Source of the DNA: Chloroflexota bacterium
GTDB taxonomy: Bacteria > Chloroflexota > UBA11872 > VXOZ01
Direction: 5' to 3'
NCBI GenBank assembly: GCA_009839775.1
Contig: VXOZ01000295.1
Location: 1-5,375, forward strand
Length of the DNA: 5,375 nucleotides
The notes below the pieces were generated by a model. It did no database searches. It worked only from the letters and a program-made list of their open reading frames with translations, and was not told where the DNA came from. Of the stretch, positions 1 to 5,240 are shown in pieces. A program made the position numbers and the translations under genes. Every line of letters starts with the position of its first letter. Positions within the stretch are counted from its first letter, which is position 1.

Positions 1-723
1 CCCCAAGAAGTGGGCCCCACTATCACCCATGATGATGCGCGCGCGATATACGTTTAGGGGAAGAAAACCCAGGACCGCGCCCGCAAGAATCAGTGGGAGA
101 AAAGCAATACTGAACTGCTGCAACGACAGGCTAAGGAAGAAGAGTAGACCCGCGCCAATAAACGAGAGCCCACCCGCCAGTCCGTCATAGCCTTCAACGA
201 AATTGATGGCATTCATCATGCCGACGATCCAGAACAGCGTGATGAGAATGGAAAGCCAGCCGGCAAAGAAGATGTGATTATCCAGGGGCGTAGCAAGCCA
301 CTCAGGGAAAGAAATGCCGCCGCCAAAGGGATCGCGGACGAACTTGATGACGATGTCGAACCAAATGGCTACTCCAGCCGCAGCAATTTGCGCGAGGAAC
401 TTGGGCAGCGGCGGCAGCCCGCGGACGTCATCGATGAACATAACGAGCGTAATGAGCCCGGCGCCCAACAGCAGTCCGAGAATCTTCGTGTCGAATTCCA
501 GGTCCTCGCGCAGCCATATCGCCGCGCACAACGTACCGGCGAATGCCGCGAAGATGGCAAGTCCGCCGATGCGGGGAACTGGTTTCTTATGTACTCTGCC
601 TTCTCCAGGCTGGTCCAGCCACTGCAGTCGCAAGGCAAGACGCCGCACGGCAGCGGTGAGAAGCAAAGCAAGGATAGCAGCAGAGAAGAGGGCGAGCAGA
701 AGGGTACTTGTCGCAGGTTGCAC
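1..723 (-). CDS. WecA/TagO/MraY-family polyprenyl-phosphate sugar-1-phosphate transferase, C-terminus cut by window edge
   Basis: Integral membrane enzyme expected to transfer a sugar-1-phosphate from a UDP-sugar to undecaprenyl phosphate on the cytoplasmic face, starting a lipid-linked glycan. Reading from GTG at 723 gives 241 residues before the window ends; family members usually have 320-380. Seen in order: an N-terminal membrane helix (about 7-25), VHKKPVPRIGG (44-54), FIDDVRGLPPLPKF (96-109) with the Asp-Asp pair at D98/D99, NAINFVEGYDG (171-181), and MGDSGAHFLG (232-241). All are WecA/TagO hallmarks, with hydrophobic segments between them. Odd point: the third motif has Glu177 where WecA proteins normally have Asp, and Tyr179 before Asp180. 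The start is uncertain. No ATG lies upstream in frame, GTG 723 has no clear ribosome site but places the first helix as in relatives, and GTGs at 783 and 786 would add about 20 residues. The sugar substrate cannot be read from the sequence, so I give no gene symbol. Confidence 0.93.
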   Translation of the reverse strand, partial: MQPATSTLLLALFSAAILALLLTAAVRRLALRLQWLDQPGEGRVHKKPVPRIGGLAIFAAFAGTLCAAIWLREDLEFDTKILGLLLGAGLITLVMFIDDVRGLPPLPKFLAQIAAAGVAIWFDIVIKFVRDPFGGGISFPEWLATPLDNHIFFAGWLSILITLFWIVGMMNAINFVEGYDGLAGGLSFIGAGLLFFLSLSLQQFSIAFLPLILAGAVLGFLPLNVYRARIIMGDSGAHFLG

Positions 724-773
724 AGTTCTAACCCAGAATGAGCGCTGCGAAGGTGGGACTATGTCCGCCAGAC

Positions 774-802
774 AGTATACCACCACCTATATCCCCGCTC
801 CA
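774..802 (-). promoter_or_regulatory. Candidate promoter for the WecA-like gene
   Basis: On the minus strand TATACT (complement of 774-779) matches the sigma-70 -10 consensus at 5 of 6 positions. TGGAGC (complement of 797-802) lies 17 bp upstream as a poor -35 (3 of 6). Transcription would begin near 767. That gives a leader of about 45 nt to GTG 723 and would rule out the GTGs at 783 and 786. It rests on eye matching only. Confidence 0.3.
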
Positions 803-830
803 TGTTTAGACGTGTGCGCTCTCACGGCGG

Positions 831-836
831 TACAAT
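831..836 (+). promoter_or_regulatory. Possible -10 element for the membrane-protein gene
   Basis: TACAAT matches TATAAT at 5 of 6 positions and lies 22 bp before ATG 859. Transcription would start near 843, at the ribosome site, leaving a very short leader. I see no convincing -35 at 16-19 bp spacing, so this is weak. Confidence 0.22.
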
Positions 837-843
837 GATGGTA

Positions 844-850
844 AGGGAGG
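844..850 (+). promoter_or_regulatory. Shine-Dalgarno site that sets the start at ATG 859
   Basis: AGGGAGG at 844-850 sits 8 nt before ATG 859. This favours ATG 859 over the in-frame ATGs at 802, 835 and 838, which have no comparable site and would add a charged, non-hydrophobic N-terminus. Confidence 0.75.
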
Positions 851-858
851 ATACCGTC

Positions 859-1329
859 ATGCGGATGCCGTCATTTGCAACGGAAGATACGGAGGAGGGT
901 CCGCAAAGATTGCCCGAGCATCGACCGGAGCAACACGTCGAAGAGAGCGACCCCTTGGGCTTTCTCGGCGGCTTTGTGGCAGGCGCGATGTGCAGCGCGG
1001 TCGGCTCAACCACATGGTTGTGGTCCCTTGGCGTTCTACTGCTGAACGTGGTGCCCCAACTCGAACGCTTTACGCAGCCCACGCGGCCGCTCCTCAACCT
1101 GGATCGCCTCATCGGCAGTCCCGCTGGTGACTATGCCCTGTTCATATTTATCGGGGGGCTATTCTTTTCCTGCCTTCCCATCGCTCTTGCCCTTACATTA
1201 AAGGAAGAAGTGCACACGTTTAGCCTGCGCAATGGTCTCTTTCTTGGCTGGATGTTGGGCCTCTTCTCCATCCCGATCATGGTGTTTCAAGCCTTCACCG
1301 AGTCTTTGGGAAGGCTGCCAAGTCTCTGA
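859..1329 (+). CDS. Small three-helix integral membrane protein of unknown function
   Basis: A 156-residue protein I do not recognise. Residues 1-32 are hydrophilic and acidic (many Glu/Asp, with Pro, Gln and His), so the N-terminus is probably cytosolic. Three hydrophobic stretches follow: about 33-66 (Gly/Ala-rich, possibly one long helix or a hairpin), 92-114 (YALFIFIGGLFFSCLPIALA) and 124-146 (starting LRNGLFLGWML). The linker at 67-91 is polar and proline-rich, and the one between helices two and three is short (KEEVHTFSLRN). No signal-peptidase site, catalytic motif or metal-binding cluster is visible. The start is ATG 859, chosen for the ribosome site at 844-850; the frame is also open back to ATG 802. 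The gene diverges from the WecA-like transferase and is followed by the 225-bp spacer before the DtxR-family gene, so it may be monocistronic. The coding call rests on the strong ribosome site and clear hydrophobic pattern; any function would be a guess. Confidence 0.75.
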   Translation: MRMPSFATEDTEEGPQRLPEHRPEQHVEESDPLGFLGGFVAGAMCSAVGSTTWLWSLGVLLLNVVPQLERFTQPTRPLLNLDRLIGSPAGDYALFIFIGGLFFSCLPIALALTLKEEVHTFSLRNGLFLGWMLGLFSIPIMVFQAFTESLGRLPSL

Positions 1330-1350
1330 TCCTTAAGACAACGTACGGCT

Positions 1351-1383
1351 GTGACTCTGGATGTCGCCTAGCGTATACACTAG
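1351..1383 (+). promoter_or_regulatory. Promoter-like pair overlapped by a GTATAC-centred palindrome
   Basis: GTGACT (1351-1356, 4 of 6 to the -35 consensus) and TATACA (1374-1379, 4 of 6 to the -10) are separated by exactly 17 bp. The -10 lies inside CTAGCGTATACACTAG (1368-1383), which is palindromic except for one mismatched pair. A protein bound there would block this promoter. If used, the transcript would start near 1386 and carry a leader of about 170 nt ahead of the DtxR-family gene. Confidence 0.3.
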
Positions 1384-1406
1384 TGCGTGGGTAGCAAGTG
1401 ACTGAA

Positions 1407-1460
1407 GCAGGCAGCAATCCTGCGCGGATGATTCAGGCGTGTGGCCGCTCGACGCCGCGC
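1407..1460 (+). other. Two consecutive stem-loops, possible structured leader
   Basis: GCAGG (1407-1411) pairs with CCTGC (1419-1423) across a 7-nt loop. GGCGT (1436-1440) pairs with ACGCC (1452-1456) across an 11-nt loop. GCGC at 1457-1460 can also pair with GCGC at 1422-1425, extending the second stem in competition with the first. I could not match the layout to a known riboswitch and there is no U-run. The pairings are short enough to be chance. Confidence 0.22.
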
Positions 1461-1523
1461 GATGACCTTTGCCCACAATTGCTTGCCTGCACGTAAGCTT
1501 TCGCGAGCACAAAAGATGATCTG

Positions 1524-1546
1524 CCTAGCATGCGTTACCTGCTAAG
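1524..1546 (+). promoter_or_regulatory. Inverted repeat just upstream of the DtxR-family start, possible operator
   Basis: CCTAGCA (1524-1530) and TGCTAAG (1540-1546) are inverted with one mismatch across a 9-bp spacer. The right arm overlaps TAAGAT (1543-1548), a plausible -10 (4 of 6). DtxR-family repressors commonly bind dyads over their own or target promoters, so autoregulation is possible. The arms do not match a DtxR/IdeR or MntR consensus well enough to name. The left arm shares CCTAGC with the upstream palindrome (1367-1372). Confidence 0.32.
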
Positions 1547-1555
1547 ATAGGGAAT

Positions 1556-2269
1556 ATGGCGCAGAAAACACCAAATACCGAGATGAGTTCGGTACAGGGC
1601 GAATACCTCATTCGCGTGTACACCATGCTCCGTGAAGGCTCCAGAGTCGTGGGGTCGCGCTTGGCGGAGCGACTCGGGGTCTCTGCCTCCGCGGTTACAC
1701 AGGCTTTCCAACGCATGGAACGCCAGGGGCTGGCTGTGATTGACCAAGAATGGGGCGTTCAACTGACCCCTGAGGGACGCAGCATCGCCGAATCGATTAT
1801 TCGCCGGCACTATCTCATCGAAAGGCTGCTGGTCGATACCCTGGGTTTTGACTGGGCAGATGCCGATGATGAGGCGGAACGCCTTGAGCACTCGCTCTCG
1901 CCCAAATTGGAGACGTACTTGTTCGAGAGTCTTGGGCAGCCAACCACGTGCCCCCATGGCAACCCTTTCCCAGGCTCACCGGATGAGGAACGTCTGCTTG
2001 GCGCCCGTAAGTTGACAGAAACAAAGGCGGGAGAGAGCGTGGAGATCTTGCGCATTACCGAAGAAGGCGAAGATGAAGGCGACCTGCTTCGCTTCGCCCA
2101 CGATCACGGCCTGCTGCCGGGCACTTCAGCAGTGGTTGAAGAGATCGACTTAAGAGCCGGCCACTTAATGCTGAGCGTGGAGGAACTTCATGTCGAGATG
2201 CCGGCTCGATGGGCCCAATGCGTGCGCGTCTCCAGTCCAGCTTCTGAGACGACGGAGATTTCGGGCTAG
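1556..2269 (+). CDS. DtxR/MntR-family metal-dependent transcriptional regulator, long form with C-terminal SH3-like domain
   Basis: A 237-residue protein, predicted to be a dimeric repressor that binds operator DNA when loaded with Mn2+ or Fe2+. A winged helix-turn-helix occupies about 13-72, with the recognition region LAERLGVSASAVTQAFQRME (36-55). The metal-binding and dimerisation domain spans about 73-145. A FeoA/SH3-like domain (about 155-228) is present as in DtxR and absent from short MntR proteins. Ligand-type residues align with the family: E16 (MntR D8, DtxR M10), H85, E89, E108 (MntR E99, DtxR C102), E111 and H112. D104 replaces DtxR H98 and I19 replaces MntR E11. CPHGNP (132-137) is a typical family motif. 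E108 hints at manganese, but the mixture does not settle the metal. ATG 1556 is chosen from the domain boundary; AGGGA (1549-1553) is only 2 nt before it, too close for a normal ribosome site. It stands alone, with no adjacent metal transporter in the window. The family call is firm; the metal and targets are inference. Confidence 0.93.
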   Translation: MAQKTPNTEMSSVQGEYLIRVYTMLREGSRVVGSRLAERLGVSASAVTQAFQRMERQGLAVIDQEWGVQLTPEGRSIAESIIRRHYLIERLLVDTLGFDWADADDEAERLEHSLSPKLETYLFESLGQPTTCPHGNPFPGSPDEERLLGARKLTETKAGESVEILRITEEGEDEGDLLRFAHDHGLLPGTSAVVEEIDLRAGHLMLSVEELHVEMPARWAQCVRVSSPASETTEISG

Positions 2270-2318
2270 GAGCGTCGCAGTTCTTCGCCTATGGGCGCCT
2301 CCGTGCTCACCAAAGCAT

Positions 2319-2352
2319 CGGCTTGCTGTCGAGGGGCATAATCTCCAAGCCG
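2319..2352. terminator. Stem-loop between convergent genes, possible bidirectional terminator
   Basis: CGGCTTG (2319-2325) and CAAGCCG (2346-2352) form a 7-bp stem, with GAG/CTC able to pair inside the 20-nt loop. It lies in the 89-bp gap between the stops of the DtxR-family gene (2269) and rmlD (2359), where a shared terminator would be expected. Neither side has a good U-tract (a short CTTT lies beyond the stem on the minus strand), so intrinsic termination would be weak. Confidence 0.35.
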
Positions 2353-2358
2353 GAGACC

Positions 2359-3216
2359 TTACTTGGCTACCTCTTCCAAGTAGCTGGCAAGCGCGGCTTG
2401 CCACGGGCGCAGGTCGTCTTGACCGAGGGCGGCTAGTCGCTTGTGGGCCAAAACCGAGTAGGGGGGGCGGACGGCTGGCGTGACGTACTCTTGGGACGTG
2501 GTGGGGGAGAGGCCCGCTTCAATGCCTGCGAATGCGAAGATTGCTTTGGCGAACTCATACCACGTGCACGAACCGGCGTTCGTGACGTGTACGATGCCAG
2601 AAATGTCTTGCGTAATCAGCCAGGCTACCTTTTGTGCCAGGTCTTTGGTCGCAGTGGGTGTGCATTCTTGGTCGTCCACGACGCGCAGTGCGGCCCCTTC
2701 ACGAGCCAGACGCAACATGGTTTGGACGAAATTACCGCCCTTACCGCTCGCACCGGCCATGCCGTAGAGCCCGCACGTACGTACGACCAACGCTCTGCGC
2801 CATGTCACCTGTGCAAGGTATTCACCGGCCAACTTGGAGGTTCCGTATACTGAAAGCGGTGCCGGAGGATCGTCTTCGGTCAAAGGGGAGCGTTTCGCCT
2901 GTCCGCCATACACGTAGTCTGTACTAAAGTGTACGAGCAATGCGTCTTGCTCCTCACAGAGTTGGGCAAGGTGACGCACGGCAAAGGCATTGGTGGCAAA
3001 GGCAGGCTCTAACTGTGTCTCGCAGTCGTCAACACGGTGAAAAGCGGCCGTGTTTATGAGCACGTCTGGCTTGAACGACCGCATTGCTTCTGCCGTTTGC
3101 ATAGCGTTACAGATGTCTAATTCTTGGCGCGAGAGCGCCCGCACCTCATGGTGCGTCAGCGTCCGTTTCAAGTCGAACGCTAGCTGCCCGTTTCCGCCTG
3201 TGATGAGGATTCGCAT
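2359..3216 (-). CDS. rmlD: dTDP-4-dehydrorhamnose reductase (RmlD)
   Basis: Cytosolic short-chain dehydrogenase that reduces dTDP-4-dehydro-L-rhamnose with NAD(P)H to dTDP-L-rhamnose, the last step of activated rhamnose synthesis for surface polysaccharides. From ATG 3216 it has 285 residues, normal for the family. Seen: dinucleotide-binding TGGNGQLAFD (6-15), NTAAFHRVDDCE (55-66, the NTAA-x-VD-x-E type motif), STDYVYGG (98-105), and the catalytic Y124-x3-K128 in VYGTSKLAGE (123-132). RTCGLYG (146-152), VVDDQECTPTATKDLA (179-194) and RPPYSVL (250-256) match RmlD-specific regions. The frame stays open a further 74 codons to ATG 3438, but the glycine-rich Rossmann motif belongs at the N-terminus, so ATG 3216 is preferred. 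Its ribosome site is poor: GAGAGAGG lies 16 nt away, too far. rmlA, rmlB and rmlC are not in the window, so it is transcribed alone or is the last gene of nothing visible. A related sugar-nucleotide reductase role is a lesser alternative. Confidence 0.93.
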   Translation of the reverse strand: MRILITGGNGQLAFDLKRTLTHHEVRALSRQELDICNAMQTAEAMRSFKPDVLINTAAFHRVDDCETQLEPAFATNAFAVRHLAQLCEEQDALLVHFSTDYVYGGQAKRSPLTEDDPPAPLSVYGTSKLAGEYLAQVTWRRALVVRTCGLYGMAGASGKGGNFVQTMLRLAREGAALRVVDDQECTPTATKDLAQKVAWLITQDISGIVHVTNAGSCTWYEFAKAIFAFAGIEAGLSPTTSQEYVTPAVRPPYSVLAHKRLAALGQDDLRPWQAALASYLEEVAK

Positions 3217-3297
3217 AGCACCGTCGTAGAGACCTCTCTCGCCGCTGCGCACTGTCGCTCGGTATACAATTATCTTGTTTCTCAGCGTTCTTAAGCA

Positions 3298-3321
3298 GTG
3301 TACTCCTTTGAAGTTGTACAC
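3298..3321. promoter_or_regulatory. 24-bp symmetric dyad, candidate operator
   Basis: GTGTAC (3298-3303) and GTACAC (3316-3321) are perfect inverted arms 12 bp apart. Inside them CTT (3306-3308) and AAG (3311-3313) are also symmetric about the same centre, so 18 of 24 positions obey the dyad. The inner loop is too tight for an RNA hairpin, which favours a protein-binding site on DNA. It lies between the two divergent genes, 24 bp upstream of the minus-strand GATAAT. Confidence 0.42.
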
Positions 3322-3428
3322 GGTTTTCGTAAGCTCGTAGTCACTGCTGAAGGCACGCTCGGGGAAAAGGATTAAGTCTTCCCGGCAAAGCAAAAGAGCA
3401 GTGTGCTGTGTCACAGACTTCTCGTTGC

Positions 3429-3432
3429 GAGG
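3429..3432 (+). promoter_or_regulatory. Ribosome site supporting GTG 3441 as start
   Basis: GAGG ends 8 nt before GTG 3441. The next in-frame Met is residue 78, after the FAD-binding glycine motif, so a start near 3441 is required; this site makes the GTG the best choice. Confidence 0.6.
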
Positions 3433-3440
3433 TCTCATAG

Positions 3441-4598
3441 GTGCAGGGAACTTCAGGCGAAGACACTTCGGTAGCGTATCGTAGCGGACCCACGCTTGAT
3501 GTCGTAATCGTGGGCGGTGGGCCGGGTGGGCTCGCCGTTTCTCAGCAATTGGGCGATCGGGGTATCGCGCATATCGTCATCGAGAAGGGGGACTGTCCCG
3601 GTTGGCAGTGGGGCCAGACGTACGACAGCCTTCTCTTGCACACCGGAAAGCACCTCAGCGCCTTGCCCGGCATGCCGTTTCCAAGCGGAACAGACCTCTT
3701 CCCTTCCCGCGCCGCTTTCACAAGCTATCTCAAGAGCTATACGGAGCGGTTTACGATTCCCCTGCGCGTTGGCGTGGAGGCGCGCGCCCTCGAGCGGGAG
3801 GAGAATACTTGGCGCATCAAGATTGGTGAGGATTGGATTGCGGCGCGCGCCGTTGTGGTGGCAACCGGCATCATGTCGTCTCCCGTAGTGCCATGCTTTG
3901 CGGGCTTAGATGCGTACCAGGGAGGCTTGATCCACAGTTCGGCGTACAGACACCCGTCCCGTTTTACCCGCCAGCGCGTGTTGGTCGTCGGCATCGGGAA
4001 TTCGGGCGCAGAGATCGCAACGGAGCTCGCTGACGCCGACGCCAGCGTGGCCGTATCCGTCCGCTCCGGGGTAAACAATGTGCCGCTCAGTATTGCTGGA
4101 ATTCCGAGCCAATATCTGGGCTGGGCGATTTCCTGGCTGCCTCGCGCAATGCAGCAACGCTTGACCCGGGTGTTTGGGGACGTTGGCTCACTCTTGCGGG
4201 GCGGCAGTCCGTTGCCGCGAAAGAAGGACTTCAGCGACTGCCCGGACGTGCCTCTCATTGGCATGAAGCTGGCAAACGCCGTAAAGACCGGCCGTATCGA
4301 GCTCTTACCGAGCATTGAACGCTTTGGGCCGCGTGGCGCGAAGTTTGCGGATGGGACCGAGCGCACCTTTGACTCCGTCATCCTGGCAACCGGCTACAGG
4401 GCTGCGCTTGAATGGATGGGCGCTTACGGTGTCAGAGACGTCTGCGGCTTCGCCAAGCGGCGGGACCGCGTGCGGAGCCAGGAGTTCTCTAATCTCTACT
4501 TCATTGGGCACAATTATGATGGCAGAGGCGGCCTATATAACATTGCCGTGGACGCAAAACGCATAGCGCGGATCATCAGCCAGCGTCAGAGGCTATGA
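3441..4598 (+). CDS. YUCCA-like flavin-dependent monooxygenase (class B, FMO type)
   Basis: A 385-residue FAD- and NADPH-dependent oxidoreductase, predicted cytosolic, that would oxygenate a small organic substrate through a flavin hydroperoxide. Seen: FAD-binding VVIVGGGPGG (21-30), WQWGQTYDSLLLHTGKHLS (56-74) followed by LPGMPFP (75-81), the FMO signature region YQGGLIHSSAYR (159-170), the second Rossmann motif GIGNSGAE (184-191) for NADPH, the LATGY motif (315-319), and a C-terminal GHNYDGRGGLYNIAVDAKRI (356-375). The YDxLxLH...LPxMPFP segment and the C-terminal pattern resemble plant YUCCA indole-3-pyruvate monooxygenases and their bacterial relatives more than Baeyer-Villiger enzymes. 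No signal peptide or membrane helix is evident. The start is GTG. The gene diverges from rmlD and its last 13 bp overlap the convergent membrane-protein gene. The family call is firm, but the substrate is not readable; indole-3-pyruvate is one possibility, and amine or sulfur oxidation or a role in specialised metabolism are others. Confidence 0.9.
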   Translation: MQGTSGEDTSVAYRSGPTLDVVIVGGGPGGLAVSQQLGDRGIAHIVIEKGDCPGWQWGQTYDSLLLHTGKHLSALPGMPFPSGTDLFPSRAAFTSYLKSYTERFTIPLRVGVEARALEREENTWRIKIGEDWIAARAVVVATGIMSSPVVPCFAGLDAYQGGLIHSSAYRHPSRFTRQRVLVVGIGNSGAEIATELADADASVAVSVRSGVNNVPLSIAGIPSQYLGWAISWLPRAMQQRLTRVFGDVGSLLRGGSPLPRKKDFSDCPDVPLIGMKLANAVKTGRIELLPSIERFGPRGAKFADGTERTFDSVILATGYRAALEWMGAYGVRDVCGFAKRRDRVRSQEFSNLYFIGHNYDGRGGLYNIAVDAKRIARIISQRQRL

Positions 4599-5005
4599 TA
4601 CGTGCCAAAGGACCACAGAGCTGTAGCCAATACCATGTGAAACCAGATGGGGATAGTCCGCTTGAACCATCTTCGCTCCGGTTTGAAGACCATGGTAAGT
4701 ACGTAGCGCAGGACCATTGAGAGGAAGTAGATGCCGGCTGTCAGCCTCAATGGCGTTGCCAGGCTTTCCCACCAAGCCATGACGAATAGCCCTTCTGCGC
4801 GGTAGACGTCGGCTACGATGACGGCCATGAGCGCGAGCAAGGCTAATTGCGCCGGGAGAAGATAACGGTAGGGCATAAGGCCCGAATACCAGTGCTCCAT
4901 AGCAGGCAGCCAGCGCGGAGCCCAAAGCGCCACGATTACCTGCCCAAAAACACGCAAAGCGAAAAGAACCGTGCAGAGAAGCAGGAGTGTGGGCACGAAC
5001 GTCAC
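4586..5005 (-). CDS. Four-helix integral membrane protein of unknown function
   Basis: A 139-residue protein starting at GTG 5005. Four hydrophobic segments are visible: about 4-28, 48-67, 85-107 and 118-137. Before helix two there is a conserved-looking polar patch, APRWLPAMEHWYSGLMPYRY (29-48). A basic cluster KPERRWFKR (108-116) lies between helices three and four, which suggests that loop faces the cytoplasm. Helix four contains IPIWFHMVLA (118-127). The pattern of FGQ, WLPxMEHWYSGLMPYxxLLPxQ and a late FHxxLA resembles a small membrane-protein family I have seen unnamed in many bacteria; this is recollection, not a search. The start is set by AAGGAG 7 nt upstream; a TTG at 5056 would add 17 residues and has no such site. 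It converges on the monooxygenase and overlaps its 3' end by 13 bp, so both genes probably lack a private terminator there. Function unknown. Confidence 0.82.
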   Translation of the reverse strand: MTFVPTLLLLCTVLFALRVFGQVIVALWAPRWLPAMEHWYSGLMPYRYLLPAQLALLALMAVIVADVYRAEGLFVMAWWESLATPLRLTAGIYFLSMVLRYVLTMVFKPERRWFKRTIPIWFHMVLATALWSFGTYHSL

Positions 5006-5012
5006 GTGCAGT

Positions 5013-5018
5013 CTCCTT
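5013..5018 (-). promoter_or_regulatory. Shine-Dalgarno site for GTG 5005
   Basis: AAGGAG (complement of 5013-5018) lies 7 nt before GTG 5005. It is the clearest minus-strand ribosome site in the window and decides the start in favour of GTG 5005 over TTG 5056. Confidence 0.8.
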
Positions 5019-5067
5019 GTTTTAGCATAGTTGTGTTGGCTTATGGCCGGCCGCAATAGGGATGAGA

Positions 5068-5082
5068 GTTCGCTGTGCGAAC
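5068..5082. other. Perfect 6-bp inverted repeat with 3-nt loop
   Basis: GTTCGC and GCGAAC flank TGT. It lies about 65 bp upstream of GTG 5005, where it could be an operator for that gene or a small hairpin. The arm orientation (GTTCG before CGAAC) is opposite to a Gram-positive SOS box, so I do not call it LexA-like. Confidence 0.35.
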
Positions 5083-5240
5083 ACGCTGCGCTTAATACAA
5101 GATTGTGTGTCTTGGAAAGAGAGAACGCGTGGGTCTCTCCACCATTTCTCCCTAGCCGCTATAGTACAGGCTTGCTTGACAAGAATTGCAGTAGTTGGTA
5201 GGTTAATGCCCAGTAATTCTAATGATAGTTTGGCGTTATT

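Larger units (their letters stand above)
1330..1555 (+). other. Intergenic spacer before the DtxR-family gene, rich in dyads
   Basis: This 226-bp gap has no gene I can support. It contains a promoter-like pair overlapping a near-perfect palindrome (1351-1383), two consecutive small stem-loops (1407-1460), and an inverted repeat just before the regulator's start (1524-1546). I see no U-tailed terminator for the upstream gene. The dyad density suggests control of the downstream regulator, possibly autoregulation, but this is inference. Confidence 0.5.
3217..3440. promoter_or_regulatory. Divergent regulatory spacer between rmlD and the monooxygenase gene
   Basis: This 224-bp gap must carry promoters for both genes. 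It is more AT-rich around 3260-3330. On the minus strand GATAAT (complement of 3269-3274) is a 5-of-6 match to a -10, but the sequence 17 bp upstream (TGCTTA) is a poor -35. I could not choose a plus-strand promoter with confidence. It holds the dyad at 3298-3321 and a short palindrome, CTGTGTCACAG, at 3406-3416. Confidence 0.55.

Noticed and set aside
274..838. Long open frames on the plus strand opposite the WecA-like gene
   Set aside because: They lie entirely antisense to clear WecA/TagO motifs, and their translations are Arg-, Ser- and Pro-rich shadows with no domain signal.
802..858. Longer start at ATG 802 (or ATG 835/838) for the three-helix membrane protein
   Set aside because: No ribosome site precedes these codons, while AGGGAGG is correctly placed before ATG 859, and the extra residues are charged and fall in the promoter region.
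1367..1383. Canonical DtxR/IdeR iron box
   Set aside because: The palindrome lacks the TTAGGTTAG/CTAACCTAA pattern; only short CTAG-like similarity remains.
1535..1957. 140-codon minus-strand frame opposite the DtxR-family gene
   Set aside because: It is antisense to well-conserved DtxR-family motifs and shows no motif of its own.
3737..4381. 214-codon minus-strand frame inside the monooxygenase gene
   Set aside because: The plus strand carries all FMO motifs in order across this stretch; the antisense translation is a composition shadow.
5068..5082. LexA/SOS box
   Set aside because: The Gram-positive SOS box is CGAAC-N4-GTTCG; here the arms are in the opposite order and the spacing differs.
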